Assembly (NCBI GenBank): GCA_021613335.1
Contig: JAJTWR010000205.1
Location: forward strand, 1,446,001-1,510,000
DNA length: 64,000 bases
Direction of reading: 5' to 3'
Origin: Whitmania pigra
Lineage: Eukaryota; Annelida; Clitellata; Hirudinida; Haemopidae
The notes beneath the pieces are model-generated. The model was not told the origin of the DNA. It worked only from the letters and a program-made list of their open reading frames with translations, and made no database searches. This document shows, piece after piece, positions 1 to 11,423 of the stretch. Position numbers and translations under genes: made by a program. Positions within the stretch are counted from its first letter, which is position 1, and every line of letters starts with the position of its first letter.

Positions 1-1096
1 TCAGAGGGTCGATTTGGAGGAGACCGCAGTCGCTCAGATTGATGGTCTCCAGAGAAGACTTTTTGCTCCTTTTGAAGGCTTCGAAATCGTTCTGCTTCAG
101 GTGTCTGATGTCGTTTCTGCTCAAGTCCAAGTACCTCAGTGATGTCATAAGCGAATAGCTGGAATCCAACCTTGCCGTTGTTATTTGGTTGTAAGCCAGG
201 TTGAGAATCTCCAGGTTGGGGGCAAACCAGGCCAAGCCGTACGGTATGGATCTCAGCTGATTGTGGCTCAGGTTGACTTCCCGGAGCGACTTTGCTTTGC
301 ACTCAGTGGCCTTGGAAGTGATTCTGTCCGAAAGGAAGTCATCGTAATTTCTGTTGGCCTCGTCTGCATTCGTACCCTCGTAGTTGAATTGCGAGAAGTT
401 GACAAAGTCTTGAGCAGGATTCGAACCCGGGAGCGTTGACATGACGCCGCTCGAGACGGAGCTTTCATTCGACGCTTCGTTGGTTTGATTTGTATCGAGA
501 TAAATTTTGGAATCCAAATAATCCGCACCTGGCGGATTCAGGAAATCATGATTGGCGTCGAGCTGCGATGACGACGACGACGATGAGTGCGATGATGACG
601 TGTCTCGCTCCAATTTCGCGCTAGGGGTGCTACTCTCCTGAGAGCTCTGGTACCAGCTGTCAAGAAGGGTTTGGTCAGGGGTAAGTTGAACTTTGAAGAG
701 GGTCAGTTGGTTCGACCCTACGTCTAATTCCTGAAGTTCGTTAAGATTGCAAAAACTAGCCGTCGATAGGAAAGCCAGACGGTTGTTCTCCAAGATCAGA
801 ACGGAAAGCTTGTCGACGGTGCTGAAGGCATTTTCCGGGATCTCTTCCAGCTGGTTGCTTTCCAGGTAGAGGCGTCTCGTGGCTCGAGATTGCCTCGGGA
901 GGAAGGCAAGACTCCTCCGACTGCAGTCGACAGTTTCGAAGTAATTGAAACAGTCGCACTGCGGCGGACACCACTTGTCCTCGATGACTCCGGTCTCGAA
1001 GTCTTGTCCACGAGAGCGAGACATCAGACTGCAGAAGATGACAACTAGGACGATGACAGCTCGGACGATTTTCGCGGTCCAACTTGAGTTTCTCAT
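1..1096 (-). CDS. Secreted or type I membrane leucine-rich-repeat protein (5' part, runs off left edge)
   Basis: One uninterrupted reading frame runs from the ATG at 1096 to the window edge, about 365 codons, so the C-terminus is missing. Residues 1-30 form a signal peptide: a basic start, then the hydrophobic core AVIVLVVIFCSLM. Residues 42-63 are an LRRNT cap with the pattern C-x3-C-x-C-x8-C (WCPPQCDCFNYFETVDCSRR). Two or three LRRs follow (for example RRLYLESNQLEEIP and LSVLILENNRLAFL). A stretch of about 130 residues (roughly 137-268), rich in Ser, Asn and Asp and with a run of serines, then interrupts the repeats. Canonical LRRs resume (LREVNLSHNQLRSIP, LEILNLAYNQI, LRYLDLSRNDIRHL, LETINLSD). 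The family includes Toll-like, chaoptin-like and other adhesion LRR proteins. Without the C-terminus I cannot say whether it has a transmembrane or TIR segment. The role is inferred as extracellular binding. Confidence 0.85.
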   Translation of the reverse strand, partial: MRNSSWTAKIVRAVIVLVVIFCSLMSRSRGQDFETGVIEDKWCPPQCDCFNYFETVDCSRRSLAFLPRQSRATRRLYLESNQLEEIPENAFSTVDKLSVLILENNRLAFLSTASFCNLNELQELDVGSNQLTLFKVQLTPDQTLLDSWYQSSQESSTPSAKLERDTSSSHSSSSSSSQLDANHDFLNPPGADYLDSKIYLDTNQTNEASNESSVSSGVMSTLPGSNPAQDFVNFSQFNYEGTNADEANRNYDDFLSDRITSKATECKAKSLREVNLSHNQLRSIPYGLAWFAPNLEILNLAYNQITTARLDSSYSLMTSLRYLDLSRNDIRHLKQNDFEAFKRSKKSSLETINLSDCGLLQIDPL

Positions 1097-3286
1097 TTCG
1101 TTTTCAATTCAAGTATGTTCCTGTTTTAGTTCTTGTTTTGTTCTGCTCAGTCGGACAAGAATTTATCCAACTTCTGAAGAGAAATTAGTTCCGTTTCCTG
1201 CGAGAAAAAGAAGCAAAATCTTCGTCTTCTTCCTCCTCGTCTTTGCTAAAGATTTATGAAGCGCTAAGCTGTTTTATCGACCAAGTCTTTTTATTTTTTG
1301 GTAATTATTAGTTTGTTCTTTTTTGTGTGTGTGTTGGAAATACTTGAAGTTGTTCTTTCAATACTTTTTGCCCGATGTGACGAGAAATTACGAAATATCT
1401 CCTTTAATACTCTACATTATTTAGTTTGTTTTCTAGAAATTAACTAATATTCGAGTTCACTATTGCAAAGAAGTTTCCTTAAAATCGTTATCCTTGTTTA
1501 CGCAATCCCAGTTAAAAGTGGATTCCATCGCGTGGAGAGTTTCCTGACCGACCTCCTCTTTTATAATCAGATGCGCCTCGTCGATCGTCAGTCTGTTGAA
1601 TCCCCTCTCTAATCTCTAATCACGATCTCTCCAAACGAACACTTGCCATTTTTAATGAGCCTACGTTTCCAACATACTTTGTGCATTTATACTGGCCGTC
1701 GTTCCTTTAATTTTGTTTATTTTTGTTTTTGTTTGTTTAATGTCGTTCATTACAAAATTCAAAGCCACCACAACATAGTCTCATCGACTAATGCCTTTTA
1801 ATGACTTTTGCCATGGCCGAGTCATCCGTCAAAGAACGATTAATAAGCTCTTTAAAACTCGTCATTTCGTGTAAAAGAAACGAGATCGCATAATTCAACC
1901 TTTGCATGATCTATGTGCATTACTTGTTTGACTGGAATGGGAGGGGAACCGAGGTTGCAAAGACTTCAGAGGGTTTAGTAGGGGCCGACAAACCTCGTAC
2001 AACGAGATGTGGACGACTTGTTTGCTTCCCGCCAAACGTCAGTAGCAACGGAAATCAGGAAGATGGAGTCGTTGCCCCCACCTGTTCCAAATTATGTCGC
2101 TGTTGTGTTGTGTTGGCAACTTTGTATCTGACAATATAATCAGATTCAGATGTTTTCAAACAATGTTTGGCCGACTTTAGATCCCCTACGGATGGCTGTT
2201 TATGAATGGCAGCCAGGTGAAGGTTGCCATTTATAAATTCTATGTCGTCCGCTAATGTTCTCCTTTTTTAATATTTTAATGTTTAGAATTTACAATAATA
2301 AAAAAAAAACTTTAAAACTTTCATCATCTTTTTGGTCACTAGAAATCCTAACCTAATGCCAACAGCGTTAATAACTTTAATAACGCTAACATTAAGGATC
2401 ATCTTCAGGTTGTTTTTGTTTTTGTTTGTGGTTTTTGTTGAAGATATTCAGCAATTACGAACAAAATTAACAAATGTTACGACCAAAACTTTAAACTTTT
2501 AACCATCCATCAAAGTCAAAGAATCCAATTATCCTATGAGCGATGTTCTCATCAGGGGCCTAAAGATTCCTTCAGATAATTGCTCCCTTTGCATAAATTT
2601 CTTCCCCAGAACCGTTAAAAAAAGAGAATAATTTATGACGATGGATAATCTCCATCGTGGATAATTGCAGTGCAAAATATATTCACTGAAGGGTTAGCCA
2701 TCGCTGGGAGATGCTGAGAACCATAGATAGCGGATGCGATTGTCATAATTCTTTGATCGTTGCAAATTATCTACTTCGTAAATAACAATTCACGTAATTC
2801 GTTAACTTAATAAAAAAAAATATTAATTTAATTAATTGGAATAATAGATCCAATATTTTTATTTTAAGTATTAAGCTCGTTAACTCATGTCTAAGTCTTG
2901 CGTAATCTCGGCTAAAACGGAAAAAATAGTTACGAATTTTAAAAGCGAGCAAAAACAAAGCACTCTCTCAAGCATTAGCCAGGCGAAAAATAAGCTTTTT
3001 TACTGCCATCTAGCTGAAGAGCTCACGTCACCGCCATAAAATTGTTGACTTTTTAAATGTGAAAAAAAAACGCGCCCTCGATTACCTCGAGCAGACGAGA
3101 AGACGCTTCTCCATTGTCTCCGGGGCGGCTCACGTCACCGCCATAAAGTACAGGACTTTTTTCTCTTTTTACTTGTCGCTTTCTTTAAATTTACAACTGC
3201 TTCCTTCCCGCTACTGCAACTGCTAATCCGTTTCATGATTAAGCGTAAACCACAGCTACTTTACATTTTGGAGTATGACTGCAATG
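1097..3286. other. Intergenic, upstream of the LRR gene; no supported gene
   Basis: AT-rich DNA that should contain the 5' UTR and promoter of the minus-strand LRR gene. Short open frames here (for example 1906-2139) have no recognisable domain or coding character. The only structure I can defend is the 20-bp direct repeat near 3.0-3.15 kb, listed separately. Confidence 0.6.
3021..3147. repeat. Pair of exact 20-bp direct repeats with CRE-like core
   Basis: The 20-mer gctcacgtcaccgccataaa occurs at 3021-3040 and again, identical, at 3128-3147. In both copies a six-base spacer is followed by gactttttt or near it, so the similarity spans about 34 bp. The reverse complement contains GTGACGTGA, close to a CRE/ATF site. 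It could be a duplicated regulatory site or the remnant of a mobile element. There is no evidence for either beyond the repeat itself. Confidence 0.7.
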
Positions 3287-3298
3287 CAGGGACGTAAT
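3287..3298 (+). repeat. Terminal-repeat-like 12-mer shared with the MITE at 15.7 kb
   Basis: cagggacgtaat at 3287-3298 equals the outer end of the right terminal repeat of the MITE at 15690-15866, read on the minus strand. It runs directly into an AT microsatellite, and I see no matching second end nearby. If it is an element end, the copy is truncated. Confidence 0.3.
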
Positions 3299-3364
3299 AT
3301 ATATATATATATTTATAATAATTATTATTATTATAATATAATAATAATCAATTAATTAATTGAG

Positions 3365-3780
3365 CAATTGTATTATTATTGTTGCAACTTACAATATATG
3401 GCTTCAAAATATTACATGGCTTTACGAACACCTTTCTAATACATTCCCTCCTTGCACTAAGCTACACAGGAACAAGAGGACATTGTCTCAAACTTAAGCA
3501 AAGTAATTATTCAATAGACAGTGTTAAATACTCCTTTTGTAATAGAATTGTAAAGCCATGGAACGCATTGCCAGGTGATGTCGTTAGATCAACCACGGTC
3601 TCCCGTTTCCACTCAATAATACGTGACTTAGATTTTAGTCAATATTTAAATTACATTTAATCTATTTGCTGCCCCTGTACACACCGATCAATGCCTTTTG
3701 TTTTTTGTTATTTGTATTCGCGATTGTGTTAGTGGTCCAATTGGGCCCTTCTATTGCATCTTATAAATAATAAAAATATA
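3365..3780 (+). mobile_element. 3' fragment of a CR1/L2-type non-LTR retrotransposon
   Basis: The frame ending at 3660 encodes the typical C-terminal tail of a CR1/L2/Rex-type reverse transcriptase ORF: YKILHG-like start, TRGHCLKLKQ, then RIVKPWNALPGDVV and a short amphipathic end. This block is familiar from many animal LINEs. It is 5' truncated, because there are no RT catalytic motifs. The following 120 bases, ending in aataaaaata and a TA repeat, look like its 3' UTR and tail. It is a dead copy. Confidence 0.75.
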
Positions 3781-3800
3781 TATATATATATATATATATA
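3775..3800. repeat. TA microsatellite
   Basis: Simple TA repeat directly at the 3' end of the LINE fragment. A second, shorter AT run lies at 3299-3312. Confidence 0.9.
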
Positions 3801-4601
3801 CAGTTGGTTATAGTCATTCTAACAATCTAGCTCTATGACGCAGTATCTATGGTCAAAATGTTAATGTTATATTCGGTAGCAAAGACGCAAATGAAAATTG
3901 TTTTTCAATTCGTAGTTTTTGCCGTCTGTGTTTATGAAAATAGCTTCTACAAAAAAGAAATACAAATTCTCAAACACTATGAAAAATAGATTTGCGATAA
4001 TTACTTGTCCGTTGCCAACAAAGGAGCTACTTACTGACTTGGAGCGCCATGTTGACAGTGAGAGACGTAAAAACCTAATCAAAATGTCGGCGTCATCGAA
4101 CAAATTGACGTCCTTTTTTGATATTTTGAAAAAGGCGTCCATTGAATTTATATTTATTTTTGTAGCATGACTGTTTTTTGGTCGATTTACTAAGAGTAAG
4201 ATACACTTACTGGCAGCTATTGTAATATAATTGTAGTGATTGTGGGTTTAATCCGGAACGATTCAAATGAAACATTCAATATGTCTTCTTTTTTGTTTTA
4301 TTATGCCCTTCTTTTGGTGCCCACGTATCTGTATGTAAGAGACCAATAGCAGCCACTCTTCCCCTTTCCTCGTTACGCTTGGTTGCATCGGCTCTTGCCT
4401 CGATGCTTGTCTCCGGATTCTACCTCGTTGGTTGTTAAATAAACATTATAAAATTATAAAGTAAGCGTAAAACCACATTCTTCAAAAAAACAAAGGAAAA
4501 ACTTTCCGGTTAAAAGTACTTTCCGCTCGAAAACGACCTCAACTATGACGCTTGTTCGAGAAATTCATTAGATCTTGCCCCACCAAGATTTTATAGCATT
4601 G
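3801..4601. other. Intergenic; nothing assignable
   Basis: Short frames on both strands (3867-4170) overlap but match no family I recognise. The stretch 4330-4450 is less AT-rich and ends in gttaaataaaca, which suggested an LTR end, but no partner or target-site duplication is visible. Confidence 0.5.
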
Positions 4602-4607
4602 TTTATT
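4602..4607 (-). terminator. Poly(A) signal of the TXNL1 homologue
   Basis: AATAAA on the minus strand, about 165 nt after the TXNL1 stop at 4772. It is the first good hexamer downstream. Confidence 0.55.
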
Positions 4608-4771
4608 CATTAAAAATGAAGACATTGCTTTCTAACTATCTTACATATTTTGCTGTAAACCATTTCATCCACCATTTCAGCCTTCGTTAGAGTCCAAAGC
4701 ATTGCCAACACAAAATCAGAACACAAGATCATTTTTCTTTGATGAAGCAAAATTGTACAAGAATTTCATTC

Positions 4772-7605
4772 TTAATGACTCTCTCCTTTCTTCCCCGATA
4801 CCTGAAAGACAATTTGAGTTTCAAGAATGTGATCAACTCTGCCTCTAAGTTACATTAATTAAACACAATTTATTTCTCAAATTAATGTATAAACTTGGAT
4901 TTAAATGAATCAATTTTCAGTTTTGAAACACTAAAGTTTTGCACGAAATAAAACTAAATGACTCTAATCGATAGCGCACTAAACCAAAGTATTTTCTAAA
5001 TAGGCAAATGAGTTCTCACCCTCTTAAAGTCGGACATGTTAGTTGAGACTGCCTGACACCCTATGAAGCACAAGTAATTGATCCTTGTGGTCTCCTTGCC
5101 TCCTTGATTGTCCTTGACAAAAAGCTGAAGAAAAAAAAGATAAATAAATAAATAACTTTTACGACCAACAAGTCATCCAACAGCTAGTGACACAAAAGTG
5201 TTATCAATTATTATATGAATAACTAAATTGTGACAAACATATTTAAAAGACACAATAATGATTCTACAGCAAATATGATATAATCTTAGCAATAACAAAA
5301 AAATAAATTTGTTTTTTAATTCATGCAAAATCTACTCACAGTGATATTGTTGACATTCTGGAACTTGACGTATCTCAGAGGGATTACGGAACCTACCGTC
5401 AGATCTTCCTTCGTAAGTCTGAAAAAAAAACATTCAATTCAATTGGATAAACAGAAAACCAATTTTAAATTTAAAAAACATTTTAATGCTATAGAAAAAG
5501 TGATAGAATGCCCAACATCCCAAAACCATCATAACAAGGAACGTAAAAACATCGTCTGCTGAAACTCGACTCACTGGAGTTCTTGGACTGGTTCCATGTG
5601 CTCAGCACTTTCAAAATCCAGTGTTCTTGACTGGTTCAGGAACATTTTTACTGTTTTCGGGCCGTTTTCTGTTTTTGAAGAATTGAAAATTCTAAATAAC
5701 ATTTCCTTATAAAAGAAATAGCTGCCGATCAATTATAATGAAATTTTCAATTTCACTTGTGTAGCTTAAGATATCAAAACAACAACCACACATCTATATT
5801 ATATCATATAATATTATGAAAAAAGCCATTGGCTCCAATAATTCCAGGATGTCTAGCTAACTAAGTTAATTGTGATTACTAAGGAATATTATTTAACTAT
5901 TAAGATATTTCATGCATTATTTAAATACAATTATCATCAAATCGAGACTCATAATTTACCTGCAGGTCCATAGATTTTCAACGAGTGCAACTTCACGGCC
6001 TGGTTGAACGACACCATCATGATCAGCTGGAAAGCAAGAATGCATGGTTGTCAATAACCAATATTAAAATCTAGTTAACATAGCTTATGGGATAATAGTA
6101 ATAGTAATAATAATAACAATAATAATAATAACAATAGCTGCAATAATACATCAACATCAATAATAATAATAATAACAGTTATTACTATGTAAAGCACCAC
6201 ATGTACAGCATCGGAGGAACTAAATAATTATAGGCAGTATATAACCAAAAACTCGAATCCGTGTACCTGCTCATCGCAGTCCGACTCCAGGTAAGTCTCG
6301 TCAACCTTCAAGACATTTTCGAACGGAGTTTTATCGGAACCATTCAGGCACTCGCATCCCTTGCTGTCGATAAGACCAGTGAGGTCCATCTGGAGAAGAA
6401 TAAAGAGATAATTAATTAAGATTTAATGAAAAATTTCAAATGGCATTTCTTTTCATTAAGTAACAATTTCTAGAACTGTTTTTCAAATCAGAATCGCAGA
6501 ATTACAGTATTGTGTTACATCTATAGCACGAATTTATGCATAACGGATGCCTAAATGTCCTCTTTAGAGTGGTTATAGGCCACTTATGAATCCTTAAAAG
6601 CTGATGAACAGGTCGTACCTTCTGTTGCAACAATGCACTATGATATGGCTAGTATAACTTTTGGCAACGTAAATGATACAAATGCAAGTGATTAAGATAT
6701 ACATCGACACATGGGCACAAAGGCGTCCTAGGATTTGCAATGGACAAGCTAGGAATCGCACGAGGCATACCAGGAATCATCATCACCTGTCCCTTGGCAA
6801 TAGTACTATCATCTGCTTCGTCTTCTTCCCCGTACCATTTCTTAATGGCGTCCTCCAAACCAGCTGGGTCAGCACCTCTGATCATGTCGATCTTGGTGGC
6901 ATTGCGGAATAACAGGAAAGTAGGCATTGCAGACACTCCATGTAACATGGCCGATTCCTAAAATATTCGTGAATAAAAGAATTGAAAAATATTTTCAAGG
7001 TAGGGCCGTTATCGGTGATCGACAAAATGCATAAATACAGTCATTTTCAGTATAGCAACTACAAACGCCATAATATCAAATTAATATATTTCCTTTACTA
7101 AAACAATGTATAAAATATTTAACTGATCTTTTGACTCAAAAGTCCCTTATGTATCCAAATAGGATGTCAAGGTACATCTCAACTGCTTCACTATTTATAT
7201 AGCATCCTTAACCAAGGGTTCTTACTGGTAGTGGGTTGGGAATACGACACTATGCTAAAGTTCTATTACCGCCACATGCAGGAAAGCAATCCATTTAACT
7301 AACATGACCCATTTAATAACAATTGTTTACCTGACACAAGTCGACATCAACTTCAACAAACTGGGCTCTAGTGTACTTCTCAGCCAATTCCTTAAATTTC
7401 GGCTTCATCCTCACGCAAGGCCCACACCTGTAATAAAAAAGCATGATAATAAATACGAATGCTATCTTCATCCTAAAAGGGTTAAGTAGTGGTCAAACGC
7501 TTACCATGTAGCGAAGAAATCTACTATCACTAGTTTATTTCCAGCTTCATTTAATGTCGTAGCCAGCAAAGTATCTTCAGTGACATTCAAAATAAGGGAA
7601 GACAT
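4772..7605 (-). CDS. TXNL1: Thioredoxin-like protein 1 (thioredoxin domain + PITH domain)
   Basis: Nine exons give a 288-residue protein (human: 289): 7505-7605, 7331-7427, 6787-6957, 6267-6389, 5960-6026, 5575-5668, 5340-5418, 5020-5124, 4772-4801. All have GT-AG ends and the phases sum correctly. Residues 1-105 are a thioredoxin fold with the redox motif WCGPC at 34-38, intact, split after its second base by intron 1. From about residue 124 the PITH domain follows (CECLNGSD, ESDCDEQ, VKLHSLKIYGP, IPLRYVKFQNVN, ETTRINY). The end VSGKKGESH matches the family tail. Known family members bind the 26S proteasome regulatory particle (Rpn11) and act as proteasome-associated thioredoxin in cytosol and nucleus. 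The gene is divergent from the gene at 8008. Confidence 0.95.
6092..6178. repeat. Degenerate TAA microsatellite in a TXNL1 intron
   Basis: Imperfect TAA/CAA triplets inside the intron between the exons at 5960-6026 and 6267-6389. Confidence 0.85.
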
Positions 7606-8007
7606 TTTCGCAAGACAACAAGACTAAATTTGCGAGAGCGATGACTAGTGAATGAAACGAACCAGAGTAAATATGACGATGAATAGAATAGCGGAATTTC
7701 TAAAGCGCTTCCACTTAGTTTGTAAATAGAATTCCAAATAAACGTTTTCATATATTAAAATATAAAATTTTTGTACAACTTAAAATTTATTGACATTTTA
7801 AACTGTAATGCACGATCTGCCTAAACGTCATTACCAACGTAATTGGCCAAATCCTCAAAACAACAATATCTAAGATCTGCTAGAGCCTGAAGATTAGAAA
7901 GGCACCATCGCTAGAGATCTCTTAACAACTTTATTTATTCAGCCAATAAAACCATCTGCATTGCGACCCATTAGAAGATCCTTTTAAAGATTTCCTCAAA
8001 CAATAAA
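7606..8007. promoter_or_regulatory. Head-to-head intergenic region (TXNL1 / membrane-protein gene)
   Basis: About 400 bp separate the two start codons on opposite strands, so both promoters must lie here or overlap. I see no clear TATA box or other named site. The assignment rests on geometry only. Confidence 0.45.
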
Positions 8008-8817
8008 ATGTACAAAGTTTGTGAAGGGAGGCAATCTTCCCCTCGCTGGAACGCCAGTACAACTTCTTGTTCAAATGGAAAACAGTCGCCAATCTGCAAG
8101 AAAAAGCCACAATTTACCAGGAAATCTAGTTCAAAAAAAAGTTCATTTATTAAGCTAGTCCTTGTTAATGCCGATAAGAAATCCCCGAGTGTCCCCGAGA
8201 AGAGGGAAAAGCGGGGACTTGGAATCACCAAATACATGAACAAAAAGCTTTCGTCCCCAGTGAGCAGAGTCATAAGTCCGGATCCGGGAATCTATGCCGA
8301 TGTGACAAAAGAAGAGATGCCTGTCAGCGAAGTTATTTTGCCTCAAGTCACGGATGGTGATGCTTCAGGGGATGCATCCAAGTCGGATCAAACTCCAGAA
8401 ATAGAATTCCAGACTGAGAGCGAGCAGAGACGTAATCAAAATGACTCACAAGAGACTTTGGACGGCTCAAACTTTCCTATAAAACGCTTTTCACCGCGAT
8501 CGGCAAGTCCTTATCGAGAAGAATCTAGAAATCTAGGTTCTAGAAAATCGTCTCCTCAAGAAAAGAAGGGAATCAGAAAAAAGTCTAGCATACTGCTTAA
8601 CAAAATAGCCAGCCGGGCTCCATCGGTGGCGAATTTGTCAAAGGCGGTATGCTCCGATACGCACAACTACATACCCACTATTTTATGCGTTGTCCTCTTT
8701 CTCATTGGCTTGGTCTTAAACATCTACTTTATGCTGATGTTCATTCCAATCTTTGCAGGCATGCTTCTTCTGTGTCCGAGAGATAACCCAGACCGACCAC
8801 AGACGCATTCGTAGATG
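8008..8817 (+). CDS. Unrecognised basic, serine-rich protein with C-terminal membrane segment
   Basis: A single uninterrupted 268-codon frame (stop 8815-8817). I do not recognise the family. Residues 1-215 are hydrophilic, rich in Ser, Lys and Arg, and probably disordered. They include many SP/SR motifs (KRFSPRSASPYREE, SRKSSPQEKKG), which would suit proline-directed kinases. From about residue 220 to 258 a strongly hydrophobic block (IPTILCVVLFLIGLVL then FMLMFIPIFAGMLLL) could form one long or two short membrane helices as a hairpin, leaving a short polar tail. There is no N-terminal signal peptide, so a tail- or hairpin-anchored ER or nuclear-envelope protein is the simplest inference. It lies head-to-head with TXNL1. 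The length of the frame in AT-rich DNA supports it being real, though extra exons cannot be excluded. Confidence 0.6.
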
Positions 8818-9203
8818 TGCAATCACAAAGGAGGTAACCCAAATAAGACTTTTGCATACCAAAATCCACAACTTATCCAAAGGCAGCACAAAACATTTTT
8901 ACAAAATAATTTATATTTTGGAATCAATTAAATTCTTCAATTCTGAAGATCTGAGATCAAGTCACAGGTTCAACCATTTCAGATTGAAAGCCTCTTCTGT
9001 TTGCAAATTACTTTTTAAAATCTACAACAAGAATATGATTACAATCCAAAAGTAGTTAAATCAGTTGTTAAGGATGAATTAATTACCTGGAGATAATTAT
9101 TTGGAGACCAATGCTCAATGGAGACCAGACTATGCTTGTCAGCATCCGTCAACAAGGAATGCTTTGACTTTACCATCTATTGAGTTGGCACGTGTTAATA
9201 AGT
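8818..9203. other. Convergent 3' intergenic region
   Basis: About 390 bp between the stop codons of two convergent genes, presumably 3' UTR. No other feature seen. Confidence 0.5.
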
Positions 9204-11006
9204 TTATTGTTCATTTGATAAAGCATTATGATAACGAATAAACTCATCAACGACCTCCATGAATGACTCGCGTTCATCTTTGTCCTTGCAAACCCTTTCC
9301 AAATGATCGAGTGCCTAAGATATTGATGGATATTATCATAATCAGTGTTTTTACTAATAATAACAATAATAATAATAATAAATAATAGTTTGTTTATATG
9401 GTGCCATAAGCGTAGCATCAGAGGCGGGGGGAGTAAAAAATATAAATCCTTCTCTGCCATCATAACTGGCAACATAGTTACCATTCAGAATTTCAATAAT
9501 TCTTCATTTATATGGTTACCTATAAGATTCTGCAATTAATAAAAAGACGAATAAAACTCAAAATTACTTTTTCCATCAGCCTTTCAGAAACTTCTCGCAC
9601 AAATGGATGGCAAGTCCTTCTTTTTTCCAAGAGACTATAAAAGACATGAAACATCAAACTGATCAGACTGATTTTACTGGATTTTGGACACAATATTAGA
9701 ACCACAACTATAAAACAAGTCATACAAGCAAATGGCGAAGCAAGTCATAGCCTGCCTTTCAGCTCCCTCCAAGTCCTTAGAAACAGTTCGAGAGTCTCCC
9801 ATCTGTGAATCAAGGACACACTGGCCAAGCTTGAACCAAGATGAGGAATGACCAGGATGGATGAGCAGTAACTTCTTGAGATGAACCATTTTGTCATCTG
9901 TTACAAACACCAAAGTTAGTGACTCAGAAATATGTATATATGTCAACAATATGTATTAAACCATAAATTAAATTCATTTTATGCTGAGAACATTAATAAA
10001 ATATTATGCACTATCTACTTAAAATCAAGGTAAATGTGTGATTTGTTATAATAAGATATCATGTATGACGTATTGGTTATTAGAATACACAATTTGTTGT
10101 AGGCTACTGAAATGAGGGATGTTGTATGATCCAAGACTTAAAATTGTAAATGCCCTAGTATGTTCAATGCAAAATAATGACATGTATTTGCAAATTGCTG
10201 CCACATTTTCAAAGAAAAATCCAGTTCAAACTCCACCAACAATTTGAGAGCCCAGATTTCTCATAAATGTTCGCCATAAAATTTGACAAGCAAGTGAAAT
10301 GGTCTATGTTTGAAGCTGTTGACTCCTGGAACAAACAGAATGTTCTCATCAGTGTATTATGAAACACTTTTATAAAAACTTAAACTAATGGAAGGTGATA
10401 TTAAATAAATAGTTACTAATGTTTAGATATAGACATATGAGAATTTATATTTATTAATTAAATAAAAAGTAACTTTATTACTTAATTAAATTAAGTATTT
10501 AAGTAAACACTTCTAAGAACCAGATTGTGAGCACAGTTGAGGGCTTCTTCAAATTTATTCATTTTCAAGTAACATCTTCCAATGTCTTCTTCTGAAGATC
10601 TCCATAACAAGTTGTTTACATCTTTGACGTGTTCTGTAAAAAAAATGCAAATCTATGGAGCAATTGCCATGACAAAAAATGCAAAAAATTGTAAACCTTG
10701 AAACTGTTTATAACATTGCATGGCCTCCTCATATCTCGATTCTCTGTAAGCTAAGTCTGCCTTAAACTTGATAATCATCCCAAAATTATCTTTCTCTGAA
10801 GGCTGGCATGGAGCTGATAAAAACCACTAAACTTAACTTAAATTATGTGCAATGATCCAAACAAATATACAAATTTTAAAATACTAAACCTTTGAAATCC
10901 TAGGCTGAAATGTGACAGATTCAGGACATTCCAATTTGTGAATTAAGTTATGAGGAATGCTGATATCAAACATATCATCATCAAAGTGAAAAAGGCCCTC
11001 ATCCAT
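9204..11006 (-). CDS. C8orf76: C8orf76 homologue (TPR-like protein)
   Basis: Seven exons, about 264 residues: 10890-11006, 10697-10826, 10521-10633, about 10241-10325, 9726-9897, 9568-9634, 9204-9314. Phases agree if the exon 2 acceptor is the tag before TGGTTTTTATC. The matches to vertebrate C8orf76 are the block around KWFLSAPC followed by KFKADLAYRESRYEEAMQCY, and later KMVHLKKLLLIHPGHSSSW. Both are helical-pair, TPR-like segments with the conserved DLAYR and HP...W residues. The family has no established biochemical role, and the helical repeats suggest a protein-binding scaffold. The donor of exon 4 is uncertain (10241 or a few bases downstream on the minus strand). The stop codon lies inside an AATAAA. 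It is divergent from calcineurin B. Confidence 0.82.
9343..9388. repeat. Short TAA microsatellite in C8orf76 intron
   Basis: Imperfect TAA triplets in the last intron of the C8orf76 homologue. Confidence 0.8.
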
Positions 11007-11423
11007 TTTGTTAGTTTAATGATATAACTCCGGCAACGACGATCCACACATGCACACAAACACTTATTTCAGAACACATTGCATGTTTACATAATATGAT
11101 AATGTGTTATCCAACCCTGTCAAGAATTTCTAAATATTGTTTAAATATTTTTAATTATTGTAAATTATTTTTTATATTTTAATACGTATTGCAGACATAT
11201 AAAAACAACAAAAAATAGATTTGCGTTTAAAACGCTGCTTTAAATAAGTAAATAAATACGGAGCTTATATTAAATAATTTATCACTTACAAATATCATTT
11301 GTCTATAGTTTTATTCATGACTTGACGGTGCACTTGAAATAGTTCGCCATCTATACATCAGTAGGATTCAAGTTCTGATTCCTGACGTCTGTATTCTATC
11401 GCTGGACTCTGAAATTGGACAAG
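11007..11423. promoter_or_regulatory. Head-to-head intergenic region (C8orf76 / calcineurin B)
   Basis: About 417 bp between divergent start codons. It must contain both 5' UTRs and promoters. No TATA box or named motif is evident. Confidence 0.45.

Noticed and set aside
410..435. tRNA-like B box (gggttcgaatcctgctc on the minus strand)
   Set aside because: It lies in the LRR coding frame (PGSNPAQ), and no A box, acceptor stem or anticodon arm can be formed around it.
1906..2139. Small gene on the plus strand
   Set aside because: A 77-codon frame without domain, splice context or homologue that I recognise. Likely chance.
3021..3147. CRISPR-like repeat-spacer pair
   Set aside because: Only two copies, unequal context and a eukaryotic setting. 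A duplicated site or repeat remnant is more likely.
4330..4450. Solo LTR or tRNA-derived SINE
   Set aside because: The end gttaaataaaca suggested an LTR, but there is no second terminus, target-site duplication, primer-binding site or Pol III box.
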